Of a stretch of DNA of 64,000 nt, positions 10,812-22,587 are shown one piece after another; the first letter of the stretch is position 1, and every line of letters starts with the position of its first letter. The DNA comes from Tilletia caries (taxonomy: Eukaryota > Basidiomycota > Exobasidiomycetes > Tilletiales > Tilletiaceae): assembly GCA_032718865.1 (NCBI GenBank), contig JALUTQ010000004.1, positions 682,001-746,000 of the forward strand, given 5' to 3'. Under the pieces are notes generated by a model. It was not told the DNA's origin. It saw only the letters and a program-made list of their open reading frames with translations, and searched no databases. The position numbers and the translations under genes were made by a program.

Positions 10812-11460
10812 TCACCTTGGGTGTGATTGATCTTGAAGGTGAGGGGGAGAAGGACCAAGCGGAGCCGTGATGTTGAAGTCTTTCTCCAACATGAGCTTTC
10901 CCGTGGTGAGAACACAGTCCGCAGCTCGGGTCCCGAATACCGAGCTGAGAGATGTGAGCAACTGGGGACTGATCGAAGCGGCGAGCGCATTGGGCCTGGA
11001 TTCTTCGGCACTCACCATTGATACTGGCGCCCACAGCGACACCGGTAGGTTGATAGCGAGACAGATGCGCGACTTTGCGTAGAGAACCAGGTATAGTTTC
11101 TTGACGAAGTTGACTTCGGCCTCGACATCGGCATCAATACCGATACTGAGATACAAACGGTAGAGTATCAATCAGCATGTGGAAGATCAGAAGCATGTTC
11201 GTCTCGATGTACTCACATTGCGTTGACCTTACTGCAATAGGCAGAGCCACCACCTGAGCCATCGACCGAGGCACTGACTGAGCCACTACCGGAGACACTC
11301 GAGGAACCGGATGTAAGAGGAGATGTCAGCATGGAATCGCGCCGACAAGTCTTTTGGGAGCGCGCTCACTTGCTGTTATATCATCCGACTTGCGATCGCG
11401 CTTGAAGGCCTTCGGGTCGTGGTCGTCACCGGACGTAGATGGTGTGGGCAGGCTTGTCAT
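10812..11460 (-). CDS. Possible multi-exon gene, unknown
   Basis: A tentative model. A short first exon begins MTSLPTPSTSGDD at 11,460 and ends at a gtgagc donor near 11,369; a middle segment codes GSAYCSKVNA up to a gtgagt donor at 11,216; the last exon 11,145-10,812 codes IGIDADVEAEVNFVKKLYLV and onward to a stop. The last splice is in frame, but the splice into the middle segment is not resolved. No family recognised. Confidence 0.3.
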
Positions 11461-11647
11461 GGTGGGAGCGGGGTGAATGACGGTCCTGCTGGTGCGTGAG
11501 GTCCTCCGCGTCGTTGGGTTACCGCCCTGTCTTGAGTCTCGAGGGCGAAATCCTCATCGTGATGCAAATTGCAGACGATTGAGAAGTCAAGAAGAGTTAT
11601 GATGAGTGTTCAGAAAGATAGGGGGTATTGGAAACAGGAAAAGGAAA

Positions 11648-12163
11648 TACTCACCGCCTCTGCCTTGCTCTTGATGAAGACGAGACGACATGATGATGGA
11701 TCCTGTGTTCCATCGACTCAACGTCATCGTCCGCTTTTGAGTGTGTAAGACGGAATTTTGATCAGGCCATCGTCACAACGCACGGTCGGGAACTATGGAA
11801 GAACTCACCATTGTCGGCATCAGTTCCTGAATCTCGACGGATCTTGATGGCGAGCGGAAGAGATGAACTCGAATCAGGTCCGGCAGGCTGTGGTTGGGTC
11901 GTGACAGTACGCGTACGTTGATCCGCGCGTATTGCAGGTAAAGGCATGAACTGCTGGAGTAACCTACGCTTGTTGCTGTCGCTGTTGTCTGGCGACAACC
12001 TGTGCATTCTCCGAAACTGCCCGCCTTTTGATCTCATTCTGGATCCGGAGGGCATCTTGTTCCAGTCATTGGCGTGCGCCAGAGGGAAGGTGTCGCAAAG
12101 CCGGAGGAGGGGCCCGTTGGATGCTTGGATACCACTAGAGGGAGCGAGACGCGTAACGACCAA
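11648..12163 (-). CDS. Possible multi-exon gene, unknown
   Basis: A coding-like stretch, Ser/Arg-rich (VVTRLAPSSGIQ, KMPSGSRMRSKGGQF, IKIRRDSGTDADN), leads into a donor at about 11,813, an intron, then an exon coding DDDVESMEHRIHHHVVSSSS that ends at a gtgagt donor near 11,652. Neither true start nor stop could be fixed. The intron at 11,740-11,813 is nearly identical to sequence at 12,224-12,296. Confidence 0.25.
11722..11815. repeat. Direct repeat, copy 1 (intron-spanning)
   Basis: About 94 bp, matching 12,203-12,297 at roughly 85 percent by eye. It spans an intron-like unit (donor, gatca branch region, ctcaaa(a)g acceptor on the minus strand). Confidence 0.7.
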
Positions 12164-12202
12164 GGCTACGTCGTTCTGTACAAGTTGGGGAAGATGTACT
12201 CC

Positions 12203-12297
12203 TCGTCATCGATTGCCTTTGAGAGTGTGAGACGGAGTTCTGATCAGCCTATCGTCACAGCGCACGGTCGGGAACTATGGAAGAGCTCACCATTGTC
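12203..12297. repeat. Direct repeat, copy 2 (intron-spanning)
   Basis: The second copy of the 94-bp repeat at 11,722-11,815, about 480 bp away in the same orientation. The donor and acceptor positions are preserved; exon flanks diverge immediately outside. Confidence 0.7.
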
Positions 12298-12486
12298 CCT
12301 ACAAAATAAGTCAAGTTAGTGCATGTAGCGAGTGAAGCAGTTAGTCAAACTTATCGATGCCATGCCAAGAAGGGAATTGAGTACGGTGTGAGAGCGTGAG
12401 TTTGTCATGGAGAGGAAAGAAGAAGATGTTTGCGGTTGGGAGGTACGAAAACAGAAACAGAACTTTGGGGGAGAAGTTGGCCGCGA

Positions 12487-12843
12487 CTAATCGTCAATGA
12501 CAATGGCCTCATCGGGGCTCGAACCGGGACCAATGCGGAGTCTCATGTCGACGAGGTATCTGGCCTGTCGGATTGCTTGTCCGTGCTCCGGAGTAAAGGA
12601 GGGAGGAGGCCTCTTTGAGGAGGCCTCACGAACAGCCGCCTGTCTTGCCCTCTCCTCGGCGCGCTCCTTCTTCTGCCTAGCCTGGAGGTCTTTGATCCGT
12701 GCCGCTTCTGACGCCCGGATCCATTCCTGACGCTCTCGCATCCTTTGTTCGATACGGGCGGTTTCGGAATCCTATAGGCGGAGGGGATCAAGTCAGCAGG
12801 AAGTACTTGGGAAAGATACGGGAAGCGCCCCACTCACCGACAT
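12487..12843 (-). CDS. Small coiled-coil protein ending EAIVIDD
   Basis: Exon 1 is only 6 nt (12,843-12,838, coding Met-Ser) before gtgagt; intron 12,837-12,772 ends ctatag; exon 2 12,771-12,487. The joined frame gives 96 residues. Residues ~5-55 are a highly charged, Arg/Glu/Ala-rich predicted coiled coil (RIEQRMRERQEW, RQKKERAEERARQAA), followed by RPPPSFTPEHG and the terminal PDEAIVIDD. The last motif looks like a SUMO-interacting motif with acidic flank and also resembles the AIVIEDD tail at 10,339-10,704. The clean splice from a two-codon exon favours a real gene. Function unknown. Confidence 0.55.
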
Positions 12844-13210
12844 GTTTGCAGTGTTGGTGATGGCTGAGATGCAAGAGATAGTATTTAGGCGGGGGTTGCC
12901 GTGTGATGTACTGATTGAGAGAAGAAGATTGGCGTCGATGTCGGACGTGGAGGAAGTGGTACCCTCGACCGGGGCAATACGGGGGTGTCGTCTTAAGGGT
13001 CGCGGTCCGCTGCCCTCGTAGTGTCAGAGTGCTTAGTTGATGGACGTGGATGAAATGATGGTTTCAACCGAGGTAATGGATGGTGTTGTTGTAGGAGTCG
13101 CGGCCCTGCGCTCGTAATGGGTAGAGTGAACCCTTGTTATGTTTGGGGAAGGCTCTTCCTTGCTTGCATGTACGCCCCTCCGTGCTTGAATGGAGTGAGA
13201 TGAGATAAAG
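12844..13210. other. No recognisable gene
   Basis: A short gap between two minus-strand genes, probably including the promoter of the 12.5-12.8 kb gene and the 3' flank of the 13.2-14.0 kb gene. A duplicated phrase (gatggt..ttgttgtaggagtcgcggccctgcgctcgtaatg and cgggggtgtcgtcttaagg...) suggests local duplication, not resolved. Confidence 0.35.
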
Positions 13211-13985
13211 TCAAATGCGCTCAGGGTTGACGCTTGGAAGGATAAAGTCGACGTCCGTGAACTGATCGTGATCGTCAACGAATCGTCGCGGTTGTTCCCA
13301 CGAATAGAACGGGTGCTCCTTACTGGATAACCGAACCGCATAATATGGGCGGACGGCTCGATGAGGTTGTACCATAACCCCTTCGAAGTGGATGACGGTA
13401 CTCATCTCTGTAAGCAACGCATTTCCACGCCTCCGACCTTTGAATCGCTTGAGAAGGATTTCGAGGTCCTGACGTTCTGCGGCTCCCTTTTTTTGAATCC
13501 GGGTGGGTTATAGCTATGGTGTGAAAGGCCGCGATGACTTCTTTGATGAATTCTCGAACCATGATGCCGTCTGGGGATCTTTGCATAAGAGAACCCATCG
13601 CTCCGTACGGCAGCATCCGTGCGGTGAAGAATGGGAACGCCGGGGGTTCGGAAGTCAAGAGTCGTACAGGTTGATGTATAGGTGTAGCGATCGCATGGAA
13701 GAAGTTGTTTCGGGGTCGGGGGGCCGTGATCGAAGACGCCCTTGTAGAGGCGTTGTTGCTCGGGGATTCGACGAATTGCTGGTGGTGGATCGATCGTTGG
13801 GGATGTTTCCGTTCCTCGGTGGCTGCTGGTGCGAAGGTGGGTACGACCAATCTTTGCGGGTGTGTGCCGAGGAGAGTAGTATCCACGATGGGCATGTGGG
13901 TGGTGGTCGGAAGGGGCTCCCGATTGGGTTCAGCATCGTTGAGATGCGTGAACTGGGATAAAGCGTCTATGTCCGATTCAAGCAT
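13211..13985 (-). pseudogene. Uncharacterised gene with poly-A frameshift
   Basis: Two open frames abut on the minus strand. The upstream one (from the Met at 13,985) runs through GIMVREFIKEVIAAFHTIAI to HPDSKKG; the downstream one continues AAERQDLEILLKRFKGRR and MSTVIHFEGVMVQPHRAV to a stop at 13,211. They join if one A is removed from a run of seven A's at about 13,491-13,497. Both halves read like one globular protein with a Pro/Thr-rich N-terminal half, so either the gene carries a +1 indel or the assembly miscounted the homopolymer. I do not recognise the family. Confidence 0.5.
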
Positions 13986-15267
13986 TTGTGAGGAACGAGT
14001 CACGAATCCAGATTGAGGAGAGAAGGATAAGCGGGTCGATTCAAAAATGTTAACATCCGTGATAAATACCTCTGTAGTCACGATCCGGCAACTCACATTG
14101 GACCTCTTATCATCTCACCGAGATTCAATCATGTACCGCATTGTACAACCACATCTGGATAGTGGAGACGTATTCGATAGGCATAGCAGTAGACCTGGAC
14201 ACGTCGCGCGAAGCGTGACGCGTCGTAAAGCTTAACTTGATCCGAGGTCCTCGCTTAGCCATTGTGAACTTGAAGATGCTGCGGCCACCACCACGCTAGA
14301 TCAAAAATCATGGTCGTTAGCACATGTCTCCACTATAACCGCATCGGAAGAAAAGTCTAATACTTACACGCCATATGTAGAGTAGTATGGTCATGGCATA
14401 GGGAGCTTAGAAATGGAAAACGTACGCGAACGACCCGTATGTTAGCTTTGGCCTTGGTGATGTCGTGGCGTTTACCGGTGATTGAAAGTGACGACAGACG
14501 CCGACGTCGTTGTGAACGTGCTGTGTTGGGAATCGATAGCAGACGGACAGACGAGCATGCCCTGTTGAGGTCAGAGCTTGACCCTGTGCAGGAAGTCCAA
14601 TCTGTATCGTCAGCGAGTGACCCGGTATGGCAGGTGACCGCAACGCATACGCAGCGTTGAGGAAGCGGATGATGAATTGGCTAGCATGCGCATCGTTGAG
14701 GAAGCGAATGATGAATTGGCCAGCGAGTCTCGTGTAGATGCCTTAACCAACGTGAAACGTGTCTAATGGGTCGTGCACCCCTCTTACTCACAAGACTGGA
14801 CAAGGGAAAGGGAAGCAGAAGTCGTCAGTAATCTTTCACCACATAAGTGTATGACGGGGATACGCTCACCACTCTGCTGCACGTGAGACCCTTGTGAGAT
14901 AGATGTGATTCCTATCCCGGAAATGCATGGTCCCCGGTTGTGCATACGGTATTGAACAAGGCGTAACTGAATCGGTGGGTGCGGCCCATGCAGGCGTCCT
15001 TTACGGAAGTGATCGGTTATCCGTCATAAACGCCCTAGCTGGGTCGTACATTCAGCGCACATGAAAGGCGGACTGGGAGCGCGAGTAGGAGAGACGAAAG
15101 GAATCAGCAGGATATTCTCGCGCGTGCATGGAGCGGAGAATCTTACCACTCTGCGGGCGGACTTGATCTGCGCGCCGATAACCCGGGCATGTCTCTTCTT
15201 AGGTCCTGCTGGAGTTGACGTAGGGAGTGCAATGGCTGTGTGGTAACCTTCCTGTCGGAATGTAGAC
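13986..15267. other. Gap left of the Helitron coding region
   Basis: No gene recognised. The Helitron's 3' terminus (hairpin plus CTRR in the element's orientation) should lie here or a little further left, because the helicase stop is at 15,268. I could not identify a convincing terminal hairpin by eye. Confidence 0.35.
14653..14728. repeat. 39-bp tandem repeat, 2 copies
   Basis: Two adjacent units containing gttgaggaagc, gatgatgaattggc and agc, differing at two or three positions. No associated gene recognised. Confidence 0.7.
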
Positions 15268-17369
15268 CTATGACAGGCGTGCGCGTTTGTGAGGACGGTC
15301 TTCGTCGATGACCGTCTCGCCGACGGGCGAAATTAGTAACTTCCAGTCGTTGTGGCCATGTTCGATAGTTGTTTTCCGAGCGATTGCCTCTAGCCGTGCT
15401 AGTTCGTTCTGCAGATTTGTTGGCAGAGGTGGAGCGTTCAACTGTTTTCGACTGACCTCTCCGACGAGGTAAATATCTTGTCGACGAGTGGCTCTGGATG
15501 CGCTGACATAAGCTGGAAATCCTCCTCGACATAAATCCACGACGACCCCGCCGTGACAGGTGATACCTTGGGCTGAATGAACCGTCATAGCGAATCCAGG
15601 CTGAAGAGGTAGTTGCTGGCGAGAGATGCGATGGACACTGTTCTCCCCGTCGGCAAACGAGAAGCTGAATGAAGACGCGCAGGGGTAGATCGGAAGACAT
15701 CCGCGTTCAAGGCCGCTGAGCTGCCATGTAGCATTATCGTCGAACCGTATGATCGCAACCTTTGGAACAGTGAATCCAAGTCGATCCGTTGTCATCTGCC
15801 AATTGACGATTCTGCCGAAGGCACCGTTCGTGACCCCCAAGGGAATGCTTTGGTTGGGTCCCTTGTAAATGATTGGCATCCCGACAAAGAGTGGTAGTCT
15901 TCCCATTCCAACTTTGGTGTCGCCTCGACCGTTATAGTTGAGCAGCGCCGTGCGAGCCTCGGCATCTAAGACCGCAGACGTGTCATCGATGGCATGGCTG
16001 ATCACCAGATCCTGAGCCTGTACAGAGGCTTGGGAAGCGGCCTTCAGTTCGTTGAGACTGCGCACGGTCTGGTTTGTGGCGGCCAGTACTACCAGATCCC
16101 GCTTGGTTTTGAGCCCAATACCGCTGGCGGAAAGGTAAGGGCGTAGAACGTTGGTATTCAAAAGCCGGGCGTCGTCCTCGGTGCATTGCCGCAGTCGCAA
16201 GCGCGCCAACGCCAGCGCCATATCGTCGTCCTTCATCCTCATTTGCTCAGTGAATTCGACCACGGTGTTGACTGATAACCAGCTTAATCGGCCGAGTTCG
16301 ACCTTCGTCCTGATGTCGCCCGATAATGACGATCGACTTGTCCGCGTGTAGAGTGGGGCGGCACCTACGGGGGGAAGCTGGCATAAGTCGCCGGCGAAGA
16401 TAACGTGCATTCCTCCGAACGGTTCGTCCAGTCGCTGCGTCGCAATCCGTAACGCTTGGTCCATTTCAGAGAACACTTCGCACGATGTCATAGACACTTC
16501 GTCGAAGAGTAGCCAACGTACGGTGCCGAAGGCTTTCTGAAGGAAGTGTAACCGTTTCGCATGGTTCGCCGTTCGGGAAGCCTGTGTCTCGTCAGTTGTG
16601 AGGCCCCGGCGATGGACGTCCAACCCGAACGCGGAATGTTGTGTTTGACCGCCAATGGCAGACGCCGCCTTTCCTGTTGGGGCCAAAAACTTGATCCCAC
16701 TGCCATGCCCAAACCGATCCATCAGCTCGCGTAGCAATCTGACTACCACGGTTTTGCCGGTTCCTGCCTCGCCATGCATCAACATACGCAGTGGTTCGAC
16801 AGTGTTTCCTGGAGATATGCTAAACCGCTCAGTTTAAAGGCGCGCGACGGCGTGAAATGTTGTGTGCTCACCGTGCATGACGTCGAAGAATCGTCGACCT
16901 GCAATGCAGAAGGCCAGTCGTTGTGAAGGTGTCAAGTTCCGCTCCCGCACTAGTTCGTCTAGTAGTGCATGAGGAGGAAGGTCGCGCCAGTGAAGTCGCT
17001 GCGTGGGATGTGCGGGTAAACCGTTGACGAGGTCGAGCACATCGTTGGTTGCCGGTGCTGCGGATACAGGAGTGTCGAATGCGAGCTGCTCTGCCAACAC
17101 ACCAGATGAAGCTGTAGGAACCGTGAGATCCGCACGTGCTTTAGCTTCGAGAAGGTCTTGCTCCTTCTTCCACAACCTCCGATTGACGGCAGATGTGAAG
17201 ACAGGTGCTACAGCAGTCGAGATAGATTCCTGAGAGAACCCAGCGGTTAGTCCAGGACTGAGACGAACTTGAGTGTTTCCGCGGACTGTTCGGCGCGGGA
17301 ATAGAGTAAAGCCTCGACGTTGATATCCGCCATGCTGTCATCTACGGGTTCGGTTCCAGCCGCACGAAC
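15268..17369 (-). pseudogene. Helitron PIF1-like helicase part, split from Rep
   Basis: Continues the Rep frame after TAG. An in-frame Met lies at 17,333 (MADINVEALLYSRAEQ). A further TAA at about 17,249 sits in a putative 35-40-nt intron or a frameshifted spot (around 17,269-17,230). Then 17,229-16,872 and, after intron 16,871-16,809, exon 16,808-15,268. Helicase motifs are intact: GEAGTGKT (Walker A), LLFDEVSM (Walker B), FAGDLCQLPPVG (motif III), FAMTVHSAQG (motif V region) and YVSASRATRRQDIYLV (motif VI). The SF1B 5'-3' helicase would unwind DNA ahead of Rep. Marked as broken because it depends on the TAG and the doubtful intron; it might be translated separately from the internal Met. 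Confidence 0.65.
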
Positions 17370-20300
17370 CTACTGGTCGATCTTGGCGGAGTGGTTGGCT
17401 TCCCTTCGTCTACGCATGAGTTGATCAGCATCGCGGGCATCTTCACATTCGTTGAGTGCAGCCCAGTTAGCCATCGTTTTCTTGGCACGAGGTGAGAAAG
17501 TTGTCCGTTGGAAAGCGGCCTCCCATGTTTCGGTCCTGGTCTTCAGGGCTACTGAATCGCTGAAAGGGATGAAGTGCGCCATCATAGCAGCACAGTATTC
17601 ATCACCGTGCCCTTCAGATCCGTCGCTGCGAGGGAAACGGGATATGATGCATCGAGGAATGCCATGGGTACGGTTGGGTGTGTATCGGTGAATGTACTTT
17701 GGAAAGTTGGGATGTGACGCTCGTAGATCGTGGTGGTTTTTGTTGCGTTTCTTCGGAGGCGGATCCAGCTTAACGTATTGGACGAATTGATAGAACGTGA
17801 GACTCGCCAGAGTCTCCCCTCTATGAAGATAGTCGTCCACTTGATGAGCAAGGCCTTTGGTGTTCAACGGTAGCATTCCGCCTTCATCAAAGCCATCGTC
17901 TTCTTCATCATCGTCTGCGTGTAGATTGGAGCAGCTCGGTTCGTCCACGGTGTCGCGTCCAGGCTGAACCGCAGTTAGGTCTTCCGGTTCGGAAACGGCG
18001 GGAGGATCGTCGTCTGGCGCGCCTGGAGGGCCGGTACTGCCAACGTCGGGCGACGCTCCGTTCAAATCGCGCAGTGAGCCGTACAAAGCAATGACCGTCG
18101 CTACCAATTGGCCACTCATCATCGCGACGGTAGGATGACTCTGTTCGGTGTCACCTAAATCTCGTACGTACGTTGCTGCTTGTTGGGCGTGGACTTGGCG
18201 TTCCCGACCGAACTGCATAACGCACCGTGTGAGGAACGACTGTGCTTCCGTCGTAGCAGATCCCATAGTCGCCATCCGCTCGTAAACCGCATTGATCATG
18301 GAGATCTGATTGGCCGGCGTTTCTTCCGATTTTGTCGAATAAGAGGTGATATAACTAGCGGCAGCAGAACCACTCTGTCCACTCTGAACGGATTTGAGAT
18401 CGTGGTTGTGCCGCGTGGCGACGAGAAGATGTGGATTGTGCCAATTGATGAGAGGGTGTTGGACTCGAAGATGGACGGAATTAGTCTCCAGATCAAACGA
18501 CGAGTCTTGAACGATGTCGTGGGGATACTGGAATCTGCAAGAGGTGCGTCCGCCTTTAAAACATGTAAACGTGTGGCGATGGGTTTGGACTTCGTGGGCC
18601 AGTAGATGGTGATCCGTGTAGAAATCCGTTCGGTAGTCTTCATTCGTAGGGATGGGTGGACGCTCTTGTCGGGGTTTTCTTTTGGTTGGAGCCGGAGATG
18701 CCTGGTCATCGGTACCAGACTGCGGGTACCCGTGGCTGAGCAAATCGTCGAGGAAGTCCAGGTACCGCTGGCGAAATTCCGCATCCGAGCGCATCTTGGA
18801 ACGCAAGTCAGAAGGATTCATCCCTCCTTCCAACCAAATCAAGCAGTGGCAATGTAGCTGCCCTCGCATACTATGTTCCTTAACCAAATAGTACGCCGAT
18901 AGTCTGCCGAATAGTCCGCCGGCGAGGGTAGACTGACCCTTTCGAAGATCCCAACCAAGGAGGTACTGGAAGACGGCCGCGACATGGAAATGAAAGTAAT
19001 CACTGGCGGCAATGGGATCGTCGGCCACACGAATACCGCGATTGTGGGATGTCGGCAGTTCCGGTGATCTGGTGTCGAGGCGGACTGACTTGTCGCCGTA
19101 AAAGATGTGGAACACCGGGGAGTGGTTCGGTCCCGGGTTCAGAGTCAAGAAGAGATGGAAGATCCCATGCTGCCCAACGTACGCCCGTATATCGGCGCGG
19201 GCCCTGATCATGATCGCTCTTGATCCTGGAACATTCGCGGATATGACCTGGCATTTCTTGAGGAGGGCGAATATACGGCGTTCTTCTCCAAGTAGGCTGT
19301 TCAAGGATCCCCCACGTTGAAGGTGGTCGGAAATGCGTTTGACGACTGAAGGGGTGAGAGTTCGCATCATATTTGTGACTTGTTCGTAGTCACGAGCCCT
19401 ACACATGAATCTTGACCCGTTATGAATGGCCCTGCGCTGCTTGATGTTTGCGACAACGAAGACGAAAGACCAATGCCTTCGAAAGGACGGTTCGACCAGG
19501 TCCAGTAGATATTTCGCCTGACGCTGAAGTGATAAGGGGGTTCGCCGCTTGAGTTCGAACCCACCAGTTCCCCAGGGAAACAACGTAGGGAACATGCCCG
19601 GAAAAAGTTCCGGATTGTTGTATTCTTGTACGAAGGTCGTTCCGTGTCGGATAACAAGATCGGGGCGCTCCGTTCCGGTCGCATTGGCAACTGCAGCCGA
19701 CATACGTGAATGGTGAGGGATCATACCGTCTAGGTCGAGTAAACCATGATGTTCGAGGAAACTACGCGGATTGTCTGTTGAGTCGTCGAGCTCGTCCAAC
19801 ATTCCAGGATGCTTGTCGAGACCGGCAGTTTCCCGGGCAAACAAACTCGGGACGTCGGTATGTGTTTCGTGCAGAACATGGCGCATGATAAGTTCAGGAA
19901 CATCGTCTTCCGGGAGCATGCCAAGGGCATTTTCATCGAGAGGAAATTGAGGATATCCCTTGCTGTGCTCGCGAAGGTATAGCAGCAAAGACCGAACCTT
20001 CTCCCTGCGGATTTTGAAGACGTTGCGCAAGTCCTTGATTCGTGGTTTCCGAGGTCCTATCACGATACAACTGATCAAAGGTGCATGAGTGTCGACAGCC
20101 CAAGGAAGCTTTGCCGCTGTTGATATCGTGTTCAATGGAAAGGCACATGCGTGGCCCTTCATGACACGAGGCCGTTCGTCTACCGCCCCGGGAGCGGTTA
20201 AGTCGTATAATCGTACGATGTATGCGGACGCCAAATACCGAGCGCATAGACGTTCCTCTAACCATGTGATATCTTGAAGTTCGACTGGCAAAAACCCTCT

Positions 20301-21234
20301 GATGTTGTCATTGGCGAGCGAAAGAGGAGGAAGCCGTGGAGGATCTCGGTCCAGGTCACGATGACACTGCCCGCATATGTCGAGAGATGCCGCTCCATTT
20401 GCCAGGTGCACTCCGTCCTTGTGTAACGCAAGTCCATCGATGCACGGATCCCCGAATGTGAAGTAGTGTTCCGGGCGTGCCAGAATATGAGGATCCTGGA
20501 TGCGCAGAACGTCGAGGCTCAAGGTTTGAGCATCATACGTCTTGCAGGGCGAGTAGTCGGTAAATAAGATGTCGCGATTGAAAGTGCGTCGACCACAGAC
20601 GGCGCAAGTTTCAGCCTCGCCGATGTTGGTCTCATGCGCAAATTTGAGCATACAATCGTCCTTGACTACGTCCGAGACCGGTTGGGGCCAGGATGGTCCT
20701 GTAAAAGAATGAACTGGTTATTCACCGAACACGACAGGTCTTAAGCAACGGCACTCACCAGCAACTGATTCGCTAACTGCTTGAGATGCCTGGGCCGCTG
20801 TGGGATCGCGCCAGTAAAGCATTTGGACAAGTGGGTATCGCGTCAGTACAGCATTTAGACAATAAATGGAGTAGTGTCAACGTACGGGTGATGGGAGATG
20901 GATGCGCACTGGCGGCAGCTCGCTGGTTGCCCATAAGCGCATGGCGACGCCTTTGTAGGGAGTGCAGGTACAGTGGTACATAACTTCCGTATCGTTCGTC
21001 CAGTTTGCGCTGTACCAGCTGGGCGAATTGGTCGGGCGAATCGATGGCGGCGAACGCAGTGCGGGCCGCACGTTCGTAAAACGAAATTTCGTCTGCAACC
21101 ATTGAATCCAGAAGTAGCGACGATAACTCTTCGCGATTCATACGACTGGCTCGTTTCCGGGGCTGCGCTGCGACGAGGAAGTTCCGGAGGTGAAGAACCG
21201 AGAAGCCGGAAAACAGATCTGTCGATGAGGCCAT
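17370..21234 (-). CDS. Helitron Rep (HUH-type) protein
   Basis: Exons 21,234-20,886, 20,797-20,759 and 20,698-17,370; all junctions preserve frame, giving 1,238 residues. N-terminal cysteine pairs CAVC and CGQC lead into DNIRGFLPVELQDITWLEERL, typical of the Helitron-associated N-terminal domain. The Rep domain has FLTLNPGPNHSP (motif 1), the metal-binding His pair in RGQLHCHCLIWLEGG (motif 2) and the paired tyrosines in SYITSYSTKSEE (motif 3). It should nick and join DNA during rolling-circle transposition. It ends at a TAG that is followed in frame by helicase sequence, so in most Helitrons this would be one protein. Whether the stop is suppressed or a mutation cannot be told from sequence. 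Confidence 0.85.
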
Positions 21235-21928
21235 TCCGAACGGTAGGCTTGGGAAAACTCAGCAACGGTATGAAACGTCAAGACGGGCGATTTGAGGTGA
21301 GAAAGTGGGCGAGCATTTGGATGCAGACAAGGTATGCTGTGTCGGAGAGCACTACATAAATAGAAGGTCACGTTGAAGTGAGCAGGTCTGAATCTGCGCT
21401 ATGAACCTGAATGGGAAAGGACAGGGACTGACCGAATGAACAACTGTTTCCAATCAACACCCTTGGTGGCGGGTGCTGAATTACAACAAAGGACAGCTGT
21501 CATGATGACACCGCGGGAAGAGAACGGAAGGCTCCCCATTGAAGCGGTGAATATCGGGCGTGGCAAGAGGCGTCGCTTGGTTGGTGAAAGGCGTCGCGTC
21601 GTTAGTGAGTAGTTGGTGATGGTCGTGGCGGCAGGTCGTGGCGGCAGGTCGTGGTGGTGAAAGAGTGGGATTGATGTGGTAGGAAGGAGGAAGTACAAAT
21701 GGCAGACAAAGAAGAAGGACAAAAGAACTCAAATACGAGAACTTAGTAAAGACGGAGTGCAAATGTCGCGAATCCTAGTACTCGAATCCAGTCGGCCGAC
21801 CGCGGCTCGATGCATGCAGGAGCTTTTCCATTACGCAACGAATTAGCTGCTTTCAACGAACCCCTCACTCCCAAATCCAACACCATAACGTCCACATCCC
21901 GGGTACCGCCTGGACATCACCTGCCAAC
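21235..21928. other. Gap holding the unseen Helitron 5' end
   Basis: No gene recognised. It should include the 5' TC terminus of the Helitron and the promoter of the coiled-coil gene starting at 21,929. Short gtcgtggcggcag repeats occur at about 21,620-21,655. Confidence 0.35.
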
Positions 21929-22587
21929 ATGAGCGCTGCAGCTGCGCACACCGAACGGCCACCTACTGTAACGAGTATCCCGCCAATACTCGTTTCACAA
22001 GCCCAAACGATCCAAGGCGCTTATGTCAACTCCGGACGAATGAGCGAAGGCCTTGCTCGTTTACAGTCGACCAAAGTCATGTTCCAACAAGCAGCGAAAC
22101 GAAATTCTACGGCAGCAGAGCAAACAGAAGTCGCGGTGTCTGCTCTGCTGGTGGCTATGCAGACGGACGTGCGTCGCAGGATCAAGTATTCAGAAGCAAG
22201 AATGAGCGATGAGCTCGACGGCGTCAAGATGCGACTCCGCAAAGAAATGGCATGCAATCACGAAACTATCGAGCGGCACCTTCAAGACACAATCAAGATG
22301 GTCCGTAGCGTTATGGAACGTACCCGTGACGATGCGCAAGGTGGCCTGACGGACGCTCTGGACTTCCTCAACGTTTGCGGGCTGAGGCTTCAAGAAGGGA
22401 TCAACAACACTGAGCATGACTATATGGGAAGCTTAGCCCAAATATTAGTGTCCAACGCATGGACAACGGCATGGTGAGTGCAGGGCGAACAACTTACTCA
22501 GCAACGAATACTTACTCACGATTGTCACAGGCCGGAAGCTATCAGAACGGTACAGCAAGTGCAACAAGGCACTAACGTCCCTCCTCC

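Larger units (their letters stand above)
15268..21234 (-). mobile_element. Helitron (coding span; termini not found)
   Basis: A rolling-circle transposon on the minus strand. It holds a zinc-finger-like N-terminus, a Rep nuclease domain and a PIF1-type helicase in that order, the diagnostic Helitron architecture. The coding span is about 6 kb. The Rep and helicase parts are in one frame but divided by TAG at 17,370-17,372. Flanking 5' TC and 3' CTRR ends were not located, so true limits extend into 21,235-21,928 and 13,986-15,267. Confidence 0.9.
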
